Source of the DNA: an uncultured Clostridia bacterium
GTDB taxonomy: Bacteria > Bacillota > Clostridia > TANB77 > CAG-508
Assembly: GCA_934130935.1 (NCBI GenBank)
Contig: CAKOYQ010000009.1
Span: forward strand, 9,023 to 73,022
Length of the DNA stretch: 64,000 bases
Direction of reading: 5' to 3'
The notes beneath the pieces were generated by a model. It saw nothing but the letters and a program-made list of their open reading frames with translations. It ran no database searches and was not told the DNA's origin. A program made the translations under genes and the position numbers. Positions within the stretch are counted from its first letter, which is position 1. Every line of letters starts with the position of its first letter. Below are positions 8,770 through 18,252 of this stretch, in pieces.

Positions 8770-9882
8770 CTACATATTTTTATTTTTGTTTTTACGTAAA
8801 AATGCTGGGATATCTAAATCTCCTTGTGAAGAATTAACATCAGATGTTGGGATTGAACTTGATTTCTTTTCCCAAGGTGATTTATTTATAAAACTATCCA
8901 CTGTTGAAGCTGTACGAGCTTCTGGTTTTTCAAATCCTGTTGCAATAACTGTAATTTGAATTTCATCTTTCATATCTGGATCTGTAACAGTACCAAATAT
9001 GATATTAGCTTCTGGATCTACACTGCGTTGAACAAGTTCAGCAGCTGTATTTACTTCATGTAATCCTAAATCCTCTCCACCTGTTATATTTATAATAACT
9101 CCTCTAGCTCCTTCTATTGAGGTCTCTAGTAATGGACTTTGTACTGCTTGTTTTGCAGCATCTTCTGCTCTATTTTCACCAGATGCTCTACCAATTCCCA
9201 TATGAGCCATACCTGTATTTAACATTATTGTTTTAACATCTGCGAAGTCAAGATTTACAGTTCCTGTTACAGCTATTAAATCTGATATTCCTTGTACACC
9301 TTGTCTTAAAACATCATCAGCCATTCTAAATGCCTCATTTATTGATGTTTTTCTATCTATTATTTGTAGTAGTTTATCATTTGGTATTACTACTAATGAA
9401 TCTACTTTTCCTTTTAAACTTTCAATTCCTCTTTCAGCTTGTGAAAGTCTTTTCTTTCCTTCAAATGTAAATGGTTTTGTAACAACACCTATTGTTAATA
9501 TTCCCATTTCTTTTGCTGCTTGAGCAACGATTGGTGCAGCACCTGTACCTGTTCCTCCACCCATTCCAGCTGTAACAAATACCATATCTGAACCTCTAAG
9601 TGTTTCAGCAATCTCTGATTTGTTTTCTTCTGCTGATTGAGCACCAATGTCAGGATTTGCTCCTGCTCCAAGTCCTCTTGTTATTTTCTCTCCTATTTGG
9701 ATTTTTGTTCCTGCTTTTGATTTTTGTAATGCTTGTCTATCTGTATTTACAGAAATAAAGTCAACTCCTTTTATTCCTGCTTCTATCATTCTATTTACTG
9801 CGTTATTTCCAGCACCTCCTACACCTATTACTTTTATTGTAGCTGTACCGTCCATCATTGTAACGTCTTCACATTCCATCAT
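8770..9882 (-). CDS. ftsZ: Cell division GTPase FtsZ
   Basis: FtsZ is the tubulin-like GTPase that forms the division ring at midcell. The tubulin signature GGGTGTGAAP is at about residues 108-117, the N-terminal nucleotide-binding VGGAGNNAV at about 21-29, and the synergy loop NLDFADV is present. The C-terminus has a short variable linker and the conserved DIPAFLRK peptide that binds FtsA and other partners. Length (370) is normal. GGGAGG precedes the tandem ATGs. It follows ftsA by 70 bases and is probably co-transcribed with it. Confidence 0.98.
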   Translation of the reverse strand: MMECEDVTMMDGTATIKVIGVGGAGNNAVNRMIEAGIKGVDFISVNTDRQALQKSKAGTKIQIGEKITRGLGAGANPDIGAQSAEENKSEIAETLRGSDMVFVTAGMGGGTGTGAAPIVAQAAKEMGILTIGVVTKPFTFEGKKRLSQAERGIESLKGKVDSLVVIPNDKLLQIIDRKTSINEAFRMADDVLRQGVQGISDLIAVTGTVNLDFADVKTIMLNTGMAHMGIGRASGENRAEDAAKQAVQSPLLETSIEGARGVIINITGGEDLGLHEVNTAAELVQRSVDPEANIIFGTVTDPDMKDEIQITVIATGFEKPEARTASTVDSFINKSPWEKKSSSIPTSDVNSSQGDLDIPAFLRKNKNKNM

Positions 9883-9952
9883 AAAGATTTCCTCCCTATT
9901 AAAACTATATTTTTTGATTTTTCTAAAGCTCTTTTTAATGCTTTTCTAATTA

Positions 9953-11182
9953 TTAAGAATAAAAAAATTCTTTTATTCGTTCAATTATTACCTTAAATAC
10001 ACTTTCGTTTGATTGTGAATCAATCCTACTTGAAACTGATTTTGCAAATGGTCTTGCTGCAATATATCTTACAAGTGCATAACTGGTTCTAAATTCTGGT
10101 TTTACTGTGCTTACAGCTCTTCCTGTTGACATTTTTACAGGAATATTTAAATTTATTTTGCCTGCTACATCACTTTTATTAATATTAGTGATACCTCTTC
10201 CTGTTAATATTACTGTATTTATGCTTGATTTCACATTTTGAGTTGTTATATCTTTGTTTATTATTGTAAATATTTCTTCTATTCTTGCTTCTATAATTTC
10301 GATTAGTTCAGAACTTTTTATAACTTTATTTCTGCTTTCATCTTTACAAGTATTTAGCATTATTTCATTATCATTATCTATAAAAGATTTTAGTGCTAAT
10401 CCATATTGCTTTTTTAATTTTTCTGCTTCTTCTTCAGAAATATTTAACACTAATGCTATATCATTTGTAATGTTGTCTCCTCCTAAAGGAATAGTATTTG
10501 TATATGTAAATTTATTTCCTTCAAATACACCTATTTCAGTGTTTCCTGCGCCTATGTCTAACAACATTACATTATCATATAATTCATTAGTATCTAACAT
10601 TAGATTTCTTTCAGCTAATGCTGTTGGTACTATTCCATCTATTTCTATTCCAACTCTTTTAAAGATGGTAGCTAATTGTCTGACATATTCTTTGTCAGCC
10701 AAAATAATTTGTGCTTTTAATGTAAAGTTTGAACTTAAGTTTCCAACTGGATCTGATACTACTTTTCCATTATCAAGCACTATTTCTGATGGTACTATAT
10801 CTATTATTGTTTTTCCTTCTGGTATTTCTATGTCTTTGGCTTGCATTATTGCACTTTGAACATCTTTCAAAGCAATTCCAGCAAATTTGTCTTTTAGTTC
10901 TTTTAAAATACTGTTTTGAACTATTGTTACATATTTACCTGGAATCGTTACATATGCTGAATTGATTTTAAATTCTGCTTCTTCTTCAGCATCTTTTATT
11001 GTTTTTGCAATACTTAAACTTATTTCTTCCTCACTGATTATTTTGCCTTTTTTTAGTCCCTTACATTTTTCTGATGTGCTACATATTGTCTCAATTTGTC
11101 CGAAATTGTTTACTTCTCCAACAACAGTGCAGACCTTAGATGTACCTATATCAATACCAACTATGATATCACCTATTGCCAA
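9953..11182 (-). CDS. ftsA: Cell division protein FtsA
   Basis: FtsA is the actin-like ATPase that tethers FtsZ to the membrane. The phosphate-binding IVGIDIGTSKVC is at the N-terminus, LLDIGAGNTEI forms the second phosphate loop, and the C-terminus ends in an amphipathic IIERIKEFF helix suited to membrane attachment. The start is a TTG, 7 bases after GGAGGAATT. It lies upstream of ftsZ and has its own strong promoter with an unusual upstream repeat. Confidence 0.96.
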   Translation of the reverse strand: MAIGDIIVGIDIGTSKVCTVVGEVNNFGQIETICSTSEKCKGLKKGKIISEEEISLSIAKTIKDAEEEAEFKINSAYVTIPGKYVTIVQNSILKELKDKFAGIALKDVQSAIMQAKDIEIPEGKTIIDIVPSEIVLDNGKVVSDPVGNLSSNFTLKAQIILADKEYVRQLATIFKRVGIEIDGIVPTALAERNLMLDTNELYDNVMLLDIGAGNTEIGVFEGNKFTYTNTIPLGGDNITNDIALVLNISEEEAEKLKKQYGLALKSFIDNDNEIMLNTCKDESRNKVIKSSELIEIIEARIEEIFTIINKDITTQNVKSSINTVILTGRGITNINKSDVAGKINLNIPVKMSTGRAVSTVKPEFRTSYALVRYIAARPFAKSVSSRIDSQSNESVFKVIIERIKEFFYS

Positions 11183-11222
11183 GATAATTCCTCCATTTAT
11201 TTATGTGTTTTCCTTAGTGTTA

Positions 11223-11251
11223 TATATATTACATTTTGACAAAAATGTCAA
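11223..11251 (-). promoter_or_regulatory. Promoter of ftsA-ftsZ with palindromic -35
   Basis: The minus strand has consensus TTGACA, a 17-base spacer and TATATA. The -35 is half of the dyad TTGACATTTTTGTCAA, so a dimeric regulator could cover it. It lies about 40 bases upstream of the ftsA TTG start. Confidence 0.75.
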
Positions 11252-11259
11252 TATAATTT

Positions 11260-11335
11260 GAAATATTTTTGAAATATTTTCGAAATACTTTTGTAATATT
11301 TTCGAAACATTTTGTAATGTTTTTGTAATGTAATT
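11260..11335. repeat. Seven degenerate 11-bp repeats upstream of ftsA promoter
   Basis: Units beginning at 11260, 11271, 11282, 11293, 11304, 11314 and 11325 each read G(A/T)AA(T/C)(A/G)TTTT(T/C) with small changes. The period is 11 bases (one 10). Each unit carries an A/T tract in phase with the DNA helix, which is expected to bend DNA. It sits directly upstream of the TTGACA box of ftsA and ends 4 bases from the sbp stop codon. Confidence 0.7.
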
Positions 11336-11339
11336 TTTA

Positions 11340-11711
11340 CTATGCTATCTCTTTTTTTCTGCCTTCTTTTTTCTGTAGCCATTTTTCAATATAATGTCTT
11401 CTTATTATAGTCAAATTTGTGAACATTCTTCCAACAAATACTACCAATGCTGCTAAATATATATCTAAGTTTAATTTTTGTCCTAAATATGTTAGTGCTA
11501 TTGAAAGTATACTATTACAGAAAAATCCTGATATAAAAATTGTTAAATCAAAGTTTTTCTTTAATACTGATGTTATTCCTCCAAAAACTGAGTCTAAGGC
11601 TGCAACTACAGCTATTGCTAAAAATGTAGAATATGTATATGGTATTACAGGAGCATTTGTTCCTACTAATGCTCCAACAATACATCCAATAACTATTGCT
11701 ATAATAATCAT
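11340..11711 (-). CDS. sbp: Small basic protein Sbp (DUF1290)
   Basis: This 123-residue protein has three to four membrane segments and a basic tail (KKEGRKKEIA). The motif ALVGTNAP-V near the N-terminus and the position between the DUF881 genes and ftsA match the Sbp/DUF1290 family found in Gram-positive division clusters. The exact role in that family is not established. It follows the upstream DUF881 gene by 13 bases. Confidence 0.9.
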   Translation of the reverse strand: MIIIAIVIGCIVGALVGTNAPVIPYTYSTFLAIAVVAALDSVFGGITSVLKKNFDLTIFISGFFCNSILSIALTYLGQKLNLDIYLAALVVFVGRMFTNLTIIRRHYIEKWLQKKEGRKKEIA

Positions 11712-11724
11712 TTCTTTTCCTCCT

Positions 11725-12450
11725 CTAATTTATGTACTTTGTGTTCATATCTTTTTCGTACTTTTCAATTTTGATTTTTTTATTTGTATTAACACTTGTC
11801 TCATGTCCCAATTCTTTCAGTTCATCAACTCCTCCACCTTTTCCTGATACCGCACTTTTTAGATAATCTGAATTTCCTATTGCATTTATTACATATGGTG
11901 AAGATATTTTTTCTCCATTTACTTTTAAAAATTCTGTTCCTATTTCATAAATAGCTGACATAGATGTAATTCTATGTCCATTTACTGATATTGCCTCTGC
12001 TCCTGCCGAAAATAGCTCATTTACTATTGTTAAAAGTTCTGATGATGTTATATTGTCTACTGTAACATCTTCTGAAAGTTGAGTTCCACCTTTATCAATT
12101 AATTGTATTACAATACCTTCTCCTTCAACATCGGTTTTTCCAAGTACTTCGTTTAATTGTTCCAATTCTCCTTCTAATAATTGAGCTGTTTTTGCATCTG
12201 ACTCTTTTTCATTTTTATATTCCTGTATTTTAGCTGATATTTCTTCATACCTTTCGTTCAATTCATTATATTTTTCATTCCAACTTGATAATTCTAGCCT
12301 AAGCTCAGATTCTCTCATTGTTTCTATTGCTGTTATATCAGTCTGTTGCACAACTTTAAATTGCATAAACATTACAAGCATTAATGCAAAACATGCAATT
12401 CCTATTGTAATTGACATTACTAGCTTTTCTTTGCTTACCTTAACTTTCAT
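11725..12450 (-). CDS. DUF881 membrane-anchored protein, copy 2
   Basis: The protein has a short basic N-terminus, one membrane helix (about residues 11-31), a coiled-coil (about 40-90) and a DUF881 domain with the VEGEGIVIQLID and GAEAISVNGHRI motifs. I start it at the ATG at 12450 because AAAGGAATTGATAAA lies just upstream and contains the longer frame's TTG. DUF881 proteins accompany divIB and sbp in Firmicutes division clusters; their biochemical function is not known. It is paralogous to the gene before it. Confidence 0.88.
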   Translation of the reverse strand: MKVKVSKEKLVMSITIGIACFALMLVMFMQFKVVQQTDITAIETMRESELRLELSSWNEKYNELNERYEEISAKIQEYKNEKESDAKTAQLLEGELEQLNEVLGKTDVEGEGIVIQLIDKGGTQLSEDVTVDNITSSELLTIVNELFSAGAEAISVNGHRITSMSAIYEIGTEFLKVNGEKISSPYVINAIGNSDYLKSAVSGKGGGVDELKELGHETSVNTNKKIKIEKYEKDMNTKYIN

Positions 12451-12494
12451 TTTATCAATTCCTTTCAAGTTATTTGTCTTGAATTTAGCTTATT

Positions 12495-13223
12495 TTATTT
12501 ACTTACAGCATATTGAAATTTTAATATTCCTGTATATTTAGGTATTGTTATTGTCTTTTTATCTGTTGCTTTTTCTATTGATACCTTTAAATATCGTGTT
12601 TCTCTTAGATTATCTAAATATCCACCAAATCTATCTACATTAATTAAAACTTCTGGTAATCCTATTGCTTTTATCGTAAATGGTGCTCCTATTTTTTCTC
12701 CATTTACTTTTATTATATTTCCATCACATTCTATTGCTGATGTTGTTACTAATCTCTGTTCATTTATAGATATTGCCTCTGCTCCTGCATTTTTTAATTC
12801 ATTTACAACACTTATTAAATCTGCATCATGGACTACTAATAAATTAGGGTCTGCAAACCAGCTATTTAATGATATATCTTGGTTATCATTTATTGTTATT
12901 ATTAATCCATTTCCTGTTACTTCTGATAGTCCTAGTATTTTATTCCCATCTTTTATTTCATTTTCTAAATCTGTTAATTCTGTATTATTCTGAGTTGAAT
13001 TCGCTCTTTCTACTTCTAATTGGTTTTCTGCTTCTTCTAATTTTTGATACAGGTTGTCATATTTCTCTTTTGATTTTAATACTGAATCTCTCAGTTCATT
13101 TTCTTTTGCATTTGTACTCATTATAGAGCCAGTTCCATTAATGGTCTTTATTTGAGCTGCTATTCCATATGATAATAACACACACATAAGTCCTAGTATT
13201 AAACTAATTATTTTTTTATTCAT
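12495..13223 (-). CDS. DUF881 membrane-anchored protein, copy 1
   Basis: The protein has 242 residues: an N-terminal membrane helix (about 5-25), a coiled-coil (about 40-95), then the DUF881 domain with VTGNGLIITIND and GAEAISINEQRL. It is upstream of its paralogue by 44 bases and downstream of ftsQ by 44 bases. The two copies share the fold but only moderate identity, so the duplication is old. Confidence 0.88.
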   Translation of the reverse strand: MNKKIISLILGLMCVLLSYGIAAQIKTINGTGSIMSTNAKENELRDSVLKSKEKYDNLYQKLEEAENQLEVERANSTQNNTELTDLENEIKDGNKILGLSEVTGNGLIITINDNQDISLNSWFADPNLLVVHDADLISVVNELKNAGAEAISINEQRLVTTSAIECDGNIIKVNGEKIGAPFTIKAIGLPEVLINVDRFGGYLDNLRETRYLKVSIEKATDKKTITIPKYTGILKFQYAVSK

Positions 13224-13267
13224 ATTAATACAATCCTTTCCATATAGTCTAACTTTCTTTAAAATCT

Positions 13268-14056
13268 CTAATTTGCACTAAAATATGGTAAAAAACCTTC
13301 ATTTAAATTTCCATTTACATATATTGTGCCAGTATTTCCTGCTTCTTGTTTTAATATTGCATTTACATAATACATTCGATTTTTTAAATTAGTAACATCT
13401 CCCAAATTGATTGTTATTCCATTATTCTCTAATTCCAATATGTAGTCATCTTTTACTTGTATTTGAGTTATTTTATCTGCTATCTCAATTTTCTTACATT
13501 CATCTAATATCTGTAATATGTTTTCTACTTTATTTAAATCTTTTTCATCTAATCTCTTTTTATTTGATATTTCTGTTATGTCCATACCAATTATTGTTGT
13601 AATTTCAAGTTTTTCAGTTGAACAATCTAAAATATATCCTTGTTCATCTATGTATATATACTTTTCTGATTCTGTTTTTATTTGAAACCTTTTTTTTCTT
13701 TCTTTTATTTCTATTTCAATTTTATTAGGATATATTTTATTTATTTTTGCATCTTCAATATATCCATTTTGTTTTAATTTTACTTTTAGAACCTCTCCTA
13801 CTTTTGAAAATATATTGTCTCCTTTTTTTACTTCTGCTAATTGCTCTACTTTTTCTTTTGGTAACTGTTCATTCCCCTTTACTGATATTTCCTGTATCTT
13901 AAAAGTTGGTGATGTTAGTAAATATGCTCCTAAACATATTGATATCACTATTACTAATAATATTATTAATAGAATTTTTCTGTTTTTTCTCTTTCTTTGT
14001 TCTATCTCTCTTTGTTTATTAATCTTACTCTTTGGCTTGTTTTTATGAGCTACCAT
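13268..14056 (-). CDS. ftsQ: Cell division protein FtsQ/DivIB
   Basis: This is a bitopic division protein of 262 residues. A very basic cytoplasmic head (KNKPKSKINKQREIEQRKRK) is followed by a membrane helix at about 29-49 and a POTRA domain starting FKIQEISVKGNEQLPKEKV. FtsQ/DivIB bridges FtsL/FtsB and the septal synthases outside the membrane. AGGAAGTGATGATAAA precedes the ATG. It heads the block ftsQ, DUF881, DUF881, sbp. Confidence 0.92.
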   Translation of the reverse strand: MVAHKNKPKSKINKQREIEQRKRKNRKILLIILLVIVISICLGAYLLTSPTFKIQEISVKGNEQLPKEKVEQLAEVKKGDNIFSKVGEVLKVKLKQNGYIEDAKINKIYPNKIEIEIKERKKRFQIKTESEKYIYIDEQGYILDCSTEKLEITTIIGMDITEISNKKRLDEKDLNKVENILQILDECKKIEIADKITQIQVKDDYILELENNGITINLGDVTNLKNRMYYVNAILKQEAGNTGTIYVNGNLNEGFLPYFSAN

Positions 14057-14191
14057 TTTATCATCACTTCCTTTGTGTTTTATATACTGTTTATAGTAAT
14101 TTTTATCCTTTTTATTTTATCACACTTTTCATAGATTTTGCTATATTTTTTAAAATTTTTTTAATATAATGTGATTCTATTATATAAAAAT

Positions 14192-14241
14192 AACCTGAAA
14201 TATATGCTTAAATATATCTTATAAAGCTTATATTTCAAGTT
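14192..14241 (-). terminator. mreB terminator
   Basis: Arms at 14192-14204 and 14229-14241 pair with one mismatch around a 24-base loop that can pair further. On the minus strand the stem is followed by ATTTTTAT. It lies between the mreB stop and ftsQ. Confidence 0.6.
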
Positions 14242-14273
14242 ATTTAATTTATCAAGGAATCGATTCAAAGCTT

Positions 14274-15272
14274 CTATCTATCTAAAGTATCTAAATTATC
14301 TAATGCTTTTCCAGTTCCTAATGCCACACATGAAACAGCATCATTTGCAATCATAACATTTATTCCAGTTTTTTCTTGTAATAATTTATCTAGTCCATCT
14401 ACCAGTCCGCCTCCGCCTGTTATATATATTCCTCTATTGCTTATATCTGCTGAAAGTTCTGGTGGTGTTTTTTCTAACACTGAATGTACTGCGTCAACTA
14501 TCATCATGGCAGGTTCTATAAGTGCTTCTAGCATTTCACTTGAATATACTGTTATGTTTTTTGGTAACCCTGTTGCTAAATCTCTTCCTCTTATTTCCAT
14601 TTCTTTATCTTGAATTTTTGGATATACACATCCTATATTTATTTTTAGATCTTCTGCTGTCCTTTCTCCTATCATTATATTATGTTTTCTTTTGATATAT
14701 TTTACGATATACTCATCAAACTTATCTCCTGCAACCTTTAAAGATGTACTCTCAACTGAACCTCCAAGTGATATTACTGCAATGTCTGTTGTTCCTCCTC
14801 CAATATCTACCACCATATTTCCACATGGCTTGGCAATATCTATTCCTGCACCTATTGCTGCTGCTATTGGCTCTTCTATTAAAAATACCTTACGTGCTCC
14901 TGCTTGTGTTGCAGCATCTATTACAGCTTTTTTTTCTACTTCTGTTACTCTTGATGGGATACATATCATGGTCCTTGGCGAAAATAATGTTCTTCCATTT
15001 ATTTTATTAATAAAATATTTTAACATTTTTTCTGTTACTGTGTAGTCTGATATTACTCCCTCTCTTAGGGGTCTTGTCGCTACTATGTTTCCTGGCGTTC
15101 TTCCAAGCATTCTTCTAGCTTCTTGCCCTACTGCTAATACTTCTTTTGTATTACTGTCTACAGCAACTACAGATGGTTCTCTTAATACAACCCCTTTTCC
15201 TTTTACATATGCTATTACTGTTGCTGTTCCTAAGTCTATTCCTATATCTTGACCTAACCCAAATTTAAACAT
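14274..15272 (-). CDS. mreB: Rod-shape protein MreB
   Basis: MreB is the actin-like ATPase that organises sidewall synthesis. The phosphate-1 loop DIGIDLGTATV, the phosphate-2 loop VVDIGGGTTDIAVI and the adenosine motif YITGGGGLVDGL are all present at expected places in 332 residues. The N-terminus MFKFGLG precedes the core as in MreB proteins; Mbl is a close alternative that sequence alone does not exclude. It lies between the LTA-type operon and ftsQ. Confidence 0.95.
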   Translation of the reverse strand: MFKFGLGQDIGIDLGTATVIAYVKGKGVVLREPSVVAVDSNTKEVLAVGQEARRMLGRTPGNIVATRPLREGVISDYTVTEKMLKYFINKINGRTLFSPRTMICIPSRVTEVEKKAVIDAATQAGARKVFLIEEPIAAAIGAGIDIAKPCGNMVVDIGGGTTDIAVISLGGSVESTSLKVAGDKFDEYIVKYIKRKHNIMIGERTAEDLKINIGCVYPKIQDKEMEIRGRDLATGLPKNITVYSSEMLEALIEPAMMIVDAVHSVLEKTPPELSADISNRGIYITGGGGLVDGLDKLLQEKTGINVMIANDAVSCVALGTGKALDNLDTLDR

Positions 15273-15349
15273 ATTTATGCATTCCTTTCTATTTTGCTGA
15301 TTTTTATATTTTTTACTTGTCTTAATATCGATTTTAATTTTACACTATA

Positions 15350-15703
15350 TTATTTATTCAAATTCATTATAATAACACCTGCAATAATTAATGCTGCTCC
15401 ACCAACATTTAGCCCTGTTAGTTGCTCTTTTAATATTAGCCATGATGCAATTAATATCATTATTTGTGCAACTCCATTACATATTGGCGAAATAAAACTT
15501 AAATTTTCAAACATCATAACAATTCTTGTATATAGTAAAAAACTAATTATGTAACATACGAACCCTAATGCACTTATTAAACTTATATTAAAATCAAATT
15601 CGCCTGCTGAAAGTGAAATTTTTCCCGCATTTCCACCTTTTTTCATTAATATTAGCCCTGATACTGTGAATATCAAGTAAAAAATAATCATTAATATCTT
15701 CAT
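15350..15703 (-). CDS. Small EamA/SMR-like four-helix transporter
   Basis: This is a protein of about 117 residues with four membrane helices and the EamA-like ends (SFLLYTRIV and EQLTGLNVGGAALIIAGVII). I start at the ATG at 15703 because AAGGAGAAAAGATATA lies immediately upstream; the longer frame would begin before that site. Small EamA/SMR-type proteins often flip undecaprenyl-linked sugars when encoded next to a GT2 enzyme, as here (26 bases downstream of one). That role is inference. Confidence 0.8.
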   Translation of the reverse strand: MKILMIIFYLIFTVSGLILMKKGGNAGKISLSAGEFDFNISLISALGFVCYIISFLLYTRIVMMFENLSFISPICNGVAQIMILIASWLILKEQLTGLNVGGAALIIAGVIIMNLNK

Positions 15704-15729
15704 TATATCTTTTCTCCTTATTTCCATTT

Positions 15730-16683
15730 TTATTCCCTTTCTTGGTAATTTTTTTCTGTTTCTTTAATTATATATATAGGTCTATTTTTTACCTCTAAAT
15801 ATGTTTTAGACAAATATTGTCCAATGACTCCCATACAAAATAACTGTACACCACTAACAAAAACTATAATACATGCAAGTGATGGCCAACCTGGTGTTGG
15901 ATCACCATATACTAATGTTTTTACTATTATAAATATTATTGCCAAAAATGCAATTATACAGAATATTAGTCCTAATATAGATGATATTATTAGTGGAGTA
16001 GTTGAAAATGCTGTTATTCCTTCTAAAGCATATTTAAATAATTTCCAAAATGACCATTTAGTTTCTCCTGCAATTCTTTCTATATTTTCATATTCAATCC
16101 ATTTTGTATTAAATCCTACAAAACTAAACAACCCTTTTGAGTATCTATTATATTCTTTTAATGAAATTATACTATTTACTACTTGTCTTTTCATTAATCT
16201 ATAATCTCTTGCACCATCAACCATTTCTATATCTGATATTTTATTTATTATTTTGTAAAACATTCTTGCAAAAAAGCTTCTAATTGGTGGTTCACCTTTT
16301 CTTGTTACTCTTCTTGTTCCAACAGAATCATATCCTTCGTTTATTATTGCATTATACATTTGTTTTAATAATGCTGGTGGATCTTGTAAATCTGCATCCA
16401 TTAATGTAACATAATCTCCTTCTGATGCTTCTAAACCCGCAAACATTGCAGCTTCTTTTCCAAAATTCCTAGAAAATGAAACATATCTTATTTTATTATC
16501 TTTTGCTCTTAATTCTCTTATTATGTCTATTGTTTTGTCTTTTGAACCATCATTTACAAATATGTATTCAAAGTCTGCAATACCTTCAAAGTCTTGCTTT
16601 CTTACTCTTTCCATTTCTTCATAAAATAGTGGCAATGCTTTTTCTTCATTGTAACAAGAAACTACTACTGAAATTTTTTTCAT
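15730..16683 (-). CDS. Lipid-linked glycosyltransferase, GtrB/CsbB type GT2
   Basis: The protein has 317 residues: a GT2 domain (SVVVSCYNEE at the start, DADLQDPP metal site at about 96-103, then the GETKWSFWKLFKYALEG motif) followed by two membrane helices (about 232-262 and 272-297). This is the architecture of enzymes that load a sugar onto undecaprenyl phosphate. With the small transporter after it and the LTA-synthase-like gene before it, a role in glycosylating a polyglycerol-phosphate or wall polymer is likely but inferred. Confidence 0.9.
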   Translation of the reverse strand: MKKISVVVSCYNEEKALPLFYEEMERVRKQDFEGIADFEYIFVNDGSKDKTIDIIRELRAKDNKIRYVSFSRNFGKEAAMFAGLEASEGDYVTLMDADLQDPPALLKQMYNAIINEGYDSVGTRRVTRKGEPPIRSFFARMFYKIINKISDIEMVDGARDYRLMKRQVVNSIISLKEYNRYSKGLFSFVGFNTKWIEYENIERIAGETKWSFWKLFKYALEGITAFSTTPLIISSILGLIFCIIAFLAIIFIIVKTLVYGDPTPGWPSLACIIVFVSGVQLFCMGVIGQYLSKTYLEVKNRPIYIIKETEKNYQERE

Positions 16684-16736
16684 TTTTTGCTCCTTTCTAA
16701 CTTTATTTTCAAATTAAAACTTATGATAAATTAATT

Positions 16737-18218
16737 TTATTTTACTAATATGTTATTATTATAGTATCTGGAAATTTTCATTAGTTCATCATTAACATAT
16801 TTTAGTCCATATTTTTCTATTAATGTTTCTTCATTTGAAAACAAATTAGTTCCAAGGCCCAATTTATTCCCATCTATATCTGCTCCAAGTGCTGCTAATG
16901 TTGTAGGATATAAATCCATTGTTGAATATTCTCTGTTATTGCTTTCAGGTTCAACATCTGGATTTATTATAAAATTAACAACTTTTTTTTGATATTCTTG
17001 CCCTTCTTCCAACTCAAAAAAATTTGATTGCATTGTTAAATGGTCTCCAGAAATTACGATTGTTGTATTATTGTAAAATTCCTGTTTTTGTATCCATTTT
17101 ATAAAATCTCCTACCCTTTTGCTTGAACATGATATTACATTTTTATATTGTTCATCCCATTTGTCTGGGCAATCTTTGCATTTATATCCATCTGGAAAGT
17201 GTGTATCAGCTGTTAGCATTGTAAAATTAAATGGTTGTTCCTGTTCAGATAAATATAATATTTTTTCTTTTGCATATTCAAATAATTGGTCATCTGTAAA
17301 TCCCCACCAAATTTGCTCAGTTGCTTTATTTTCAGATTTTGCTGATTCAAAATCCCATATTTCATAATTTCCATGTTGTTCAAATAAATTTCTTCTGCCT
17401 CCAAATGTTGCATCAGAACCTAACAATAAAAAATTATGATATCCATTTTTTTGCAAAACCTGTCCTATACTATATGCTCCTCCTAAAAATGTACTATATT
17501 CTTCCATAGCATTATCTTCGATGCTTAATTTTAATGGAACTCCAGCAGTTTGCGCTGCCATTGCTCCAACAGTCCAAGTTGTTCCATATAATGTATATGC
17601 TCCACCTAATTTATTTGTGTCAGAAAAATTAATATTTTCTTTTGCAAGTTTAGATATCTCTGGCATTAAATCATATTGTGATAATCCTCCATCTTGTACT
17701 GAATAATATGTTGTTTCCATTGATTCTAAAAAAATATATATTAAGTTTCTTTTTTCTTCTTGAAATTCAATCTTAGTTTTTTCTGGTCTTACATATTCTT
17801 TTGCTATAAAATTTGAATCATGTGTCTGATTCTCTATATATTCTTTAATATCTGTTGTTTTAAGTATTTTGTCTATATTTATTATTAATATTAATATAGA
17901 AATAGTAATACTTACTAATATAGTTTTTCTTCTTTCTGATGTATGTATTTCATGTATTATTTTTATGTCTTTTACCATTGGATATATTAATGCTAATGCT
18001 ATTATTGCTGATGGTAGTATTACTTTCCATAAACATTGTTTCATAAATGTAGCTATTATATCTGTGTTTGTTCCTTGCATCGGCACTTTTAAATGAAAAA
18101 TTATTTCATCCATTGACAAATGTCCGAATGTCTCATATAACCAATCAACTGTAACTGTTGCTCCAAATGCAATCAAAAGACATACTACAATGACAATACA
18201 TGCAATTCTCTTTCTCAT
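16737..18218 (-). CDS. LTA synthase-like phosphoglycerol transferase
   Basis: The protein has 493 residues with about three N-terminal membrane helices (7-25, 66-84, 98-116) and an extracellular alkaline-phosphatase/sulfatase-fold domain. Visible catalytic parts are YIFLESMETT (metal glutamate about 165), YGTTWTVGAM (nucleophile threonine about 213/214), TADTHFPDGY and SGDHLT. This matches LtaS/MdoB-type phosphoglycerol transferases. It has fewer membrane helices than canonical LtaS (five). It sits in an operon after galE. Confidence 0.88.
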   Translation of the reverse strand: MRKRIACIVIVVCLLIAFGATVTVDWLYETFGHLSMDEIIFHLKVPMQGTNTDIIATFMKQCLWKVILPSAIIALALIYPMVKDIKIIHEIHTSERRKTILVSITISILILIINIDKILKTTDIKEYIENQTHDSNFIAKEYVRPEKTKIEFQEEKRNLIYIFLESMETTYYSVQDGGLSQYDLMPEISKLAKENINFSDTNKLGGAYTLYGTTWTVGAMAAQTAGVPLKLSIEDNAMEEYSTFLGGAYSIGQVLQKNGYHNFLLLGSDATFGGRRNLFEQHGNYEIWDFESAKSENKATEQIWWGFTDDQLFEYAKEKILYLSEQEQPFNFTMLTADTHFPDGYKCKDCPDKWDEQYKNVISCSSKRVGDFIKWIQKQEFYNNTTIVISGDHLTMQSNFFELEEGQEYQKKVVNFIINPDVEPESNNREYSTMDLYPTTLAALGADIDGNKLGLGTNLFSNEETLIEKYGLKYVNDELMKISRYYNNNILVK

Positions 18219-18252
18219 TCACTACACCTCTTGTTTTCTGCTTTTGTTAATT

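Noticed and set aside
8552..8959. Plus-strand frame of 135 codons opposite ftsZ and its terminator
   Set aside because: It runs antisense through ftsZ and the repeat unit and has no family pattern.
10254..10859. Plus-strand frame of 201 codons opposite ftsA
   Set aside because: It lies entirely antisense to a clear ftsA gene and has no ribosome site or recognisable motif.
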